Assembly: GCF_030682035.1 (NCBI RefSeq)
Contig: NZ_JAUXQZ010000031.1
Location: 124,318 to 188,317 of the forward strand
Source: Brevundimonas sp.
GTDB lineage: Bacteria; Pseudomonadota; Alphaproteobacteria; Caulobacterales; Caulobacteraceae
Direction of reading: 5' to 3'
DNA length: 64,000 bases
The translations under genes were made by a program, and so were the position numbers. Position 1 is the stretch's first letter, and each line of letters begins with the position of its first letter. Positions 62,283 to 64,000 of this stretch are shown here, piece after piece. The notes beneath the pieces were generated by a model that saw only the letters and a list, made by a program, of their open reading frames with translations, was not told where the DNA came from and ran no database searches.

Positions 62283-63977
62283 TTACCGCCCGAATTTCTG
62301 GAACTTGATCCGGTGCGGGATCAAACTCTCCACCCCCAGCCGGCGCTTCTTGTCTTCCTCATACGCTTCAAAGTTGCCTTCGAACCATTCGACGTGGCTG
62401 TCGCCCTCGAAGGCGAGGATGTGGGTGGCCAGACGGTCGAGGAACCAGCGGTCGTGGGAAATGACCACGGCGCAGCCGGCGAAGCCTTCAAGGGCCTCCT
62501 CAAGGTTCTGCAGCGTCTCGATGTCCAGGTCGTTGGTCGGTTCGTCGAGCAGCAGCACGTTGCCGCCTTCCTTGAGCGTCATGGCCAGATGAACGCGGTT
62601 GCGCTCTCCTCCAGAACAAACGCCCAATTTTTTCTGCTGGTCGGCGCCCGCAAAGTTGAAGCGCGAAAGGTAGGCGCGGGCATTGACCGTGGCGTTCCCA
62701 ACCGTGATAATATCGTTGCCCTCACTTACGATTTCGTAAATAGTCTTTTCTGGCAACAGGTTTTCGTGGCTTTGATCCACATAACTCATTTGTACGGTGT
62801 CGCCGATCAGTACGGTTCCAGTGTCTGGCTTTTCTCGCCCGGTCAGGATTTTAAAGAGGGTGGATTTACCCACGCCATTGGGTCCGATGATGCCTACAAT
62901 GCCATTGGCTGGAATTTTAAAGGAAAGATTTTCAAAGAGCACCCGGTCACCTTTACCTGAAGTGGAGGGGAATGATTTGCTAATCCCTTGAACTTCAATC
63001 ACATTGTCGCCCAAACGAGGGCCATTGGGAATCCAGAGTTCCAGTTTTGCTTCTTTTTCTTTGCCTTCTTCACTGGCCATTTTTTCGTAGGCGCTCAAAC
63101 GGGCTTTGCCCTTGGCTTGTCGGCCTTTAGCCCCTAAACGCACCCATTCGAGTTCGTGTTCGAGTTGCTTGCGGCGTTTGTCGTCGGCGCGTTCCTCTTG
63201 AGCGAGGCGCTTGGTTTTTTGTTCGAGCCAGGTGGAATAGTTGCCCTGCCAAGGAATGCCTTCGCCACGGTCGAGTTCAAGAATCCAACCTGCTACATTG
63301 TCGAGGAAGTAACGGTCGTGGGTTACGGCGATGACCGTGCCGGGAAAACTTTGAAGGTATTGCTCCAGCCACTGTACGGACTCTGCATCCAGGTGGTTGG
63401 TCGGCTCGTCAAGCAGCAGGATGTCGGGTTGACTTAACAGCAATCGGGCCAAGGCTACCCGGCGACGTTCGCCACCAGAGCAGATTTTGATCGGACGATC
63501 ATCTTCGGGGCAGCGCAAGGCATCCATAAAAACGCCCAGCTTGTAGTCGAGTTCCCAGCCGCCCAGGTGTTCGATTTGTTCGAGCACTTCGCCCTGACGA
63601 TCAATGAGTTTCATCATTTCGTCGTCGTCGGTTACGACCCCGAGTTTTTCACCGATGTCTTCGTTTTCTTTGAGCAAATCAACGATGGGCTGCACGCCTT
63701 CTTCGACAATTTGACGAACGGTTTTGGTATCGTCAAGTGTTGGCTCTTGTTCCAGGAAACCGATTTTGAACTGTTTTTCAAATTCGATTTTGCCCTCGTA
63801 GTTTTGGTCTATTCCGGCAATGATTTTCAGCAAAGTAGATTTACCGGAGCCGTTGAGGCCGAGTACGCCAATTTTTGCGCCGTAATAGAACGACAGCCAG
63901 ATGTTTTTGAGCACCTGTTTTTGCGGAGGGAAGGTTTTGCTGACCCCCGACATGGAGAAGATTATTTTTTCAGACAT
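62283..63977 (-). CDS. ettA: Energy-dependent translational throttle protein EttA (ABC-F), hybrid sequence
   Basis: 564 residues, complete and in frame. EttA is a ribosome E-site ATPase. Domain 1 has Walker A GLNGSGKST and signature CSGGERRRVALARLL; the arm/linker region is ~245-310; domain 2 has GPNGVGKST and CSGGERNRVHLAM, both with DEPTN. Residues ~1-430 use AT-richer codons and look Bacteroidota-type (MSEKIIFSMSGVSKTFPPQK); residues from ~455 on use GC-rich codons like the rest of the window and end LIPHRIKFQKFGR. The transition (about 62590-62700) falls in and just after the conserved signature motif. An assembly join or recombination is more likely than ordinary evolution. Confidence 0.9.
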   Translation of the reverse strand: MSEKIIFSMSGVSKTFPPQKQVLKNIWLSFYYGAKIGVLGLNGSGKSTLLKIIAGIDQNYEGKIEFEKQFKIGFLEQEPTLDDTKTVRQIVEEGVQPIVDLLKENEDIGEKLGVVTDDDEMMKLIDRQGEVLEQIEHLGGWELDYKLGVFMDALRCPEDDRPIKICSGGERRRVALARLLLSQPDILLLDEPTNHLDAESVQWLEQYLQSFPGTVIAVTHDRYFLDNVAGWILELDRGEGIPWQGNYSTWLEQKTKRLAQEERADDKRRKQLEHELEWVRLGAKGRQAKGKARLSAYEKMASEEGKEKEAKLELWIPNGPRLGDNVIEVQGISKSFPSTSGKGDRVLFENLSFKIPANGIVGIIGPNGVGKSTLFKILTGREKPDTGTVLIGDTVQMSYVDQSHENLLPEKTIYEIVSEGNDIITVGNATVNARAYLSRFNFAGADQQKKLGVCSGGERNRVHLAMTLKEGGNVLLLDEPTNDLDIETLQNLEEALEGFAGCAVVISHDRWFLDRLATHILAFEGDSHVEWFEGNFEAYEEDKKRRLGVESLIPHRIKFQKFGR

Positions 63978-64000
63978 CTTTTTGATGAAATGATGCCCGC

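Overview
This window looks like a chromosomal segment of a Caulobacteraceae alphaproteobacterium, most likely Brevundimonas or a close relative. The inference rests on high GC, strong G/C bias at third codon positions, TonB-dependent receptors, bolA / J-domain / cobS clustering, a two-gene methionine synthase and a phasin. No taxonomic search was possible. The right end is different. From about 62.6 kb the sequence becomes clearly AT-richer and the protein reads like a Bacteroidota EttA, so the last ~1.3 kb is either an assembly chimera or a recombination tract.

Layout. 0-3.7 kb: end of a sugar ABC permease and a large exported six-hairpin glycosidase. 3.9-11 kb (minus strand): dnaB, a small exported protein, rpsF-rpsR-rplI, a TonB-dependent receptor and a DacA-type carboxypeptidase with a SPOR domain. 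11.2-17.6 kb: phasin, clpS-clpA, a CHASE4 histidine kinase, a TorF-like porin and a CsbD-like protein. 17.9-25.9 kb: DUF2239 protein, cobS, a J-domain protein divergent from bolA, a hybrid histidine kinase, MscS and threonine aldolase. 26-29.9 kb: a single-chain EgtB-EgtD ergothioneine protein, three small stress-type genes and an MBL hydrolase. 30-37.5 kb: proteostasis cluster tig-clpP-(two genes)-clpX-lon. 37.7-47.4 kb: pirin, a vapBC-aroC-membrane-protein run, a DnaJ-like protein lacking HPD, pdxH, a TetR regulator, udk, an acyl-CoA synthetase, a DUF1499 protein, an MBL hydrolase and a DUF442 phosphatase. 47.6-51.4 kb: a large TonB receptor and an exported unknown. 51.4-57.5 kb: the methionine operon (ArsR-methyltransferase, metF, metH part 1, metH part 2). 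57.6-62 kb: EF-hand protein, D-2-hydroxyacid dehydrogenase and a serralysin-like RTX protease.

How the genes work together. ClpS/ClpA, ClpP/ClpX, Lon and trigger factor supply much of the general proteolysis and folding machinery. The ArsR-type regulator carries a SAM-methyltransferase domain, sits behind a perfect 20-bp palindrome and heads metF-metH, which fits a SahR-type repressor of methionine/SAM recycling.

Most notable observation. Intergenic palindromic elements are scattered through the window. Two sit in the two gaps of the methionine operon. In both, the downstream start region is duplicated on each side of the element, and the element is open in the frame set by the old start. 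Each forms a mini-ORF that begins on the upstream stop codon and ends on, or 2 nt before, the new start. This would preserve stop/start translational coupling across the inserted DNA. Other points of interest are the EgtB-EgtD fusion, a VapC toxin whose expected ATG reads ACG, two small genes too short for ordinary gene calling, and the hybrid EttA.
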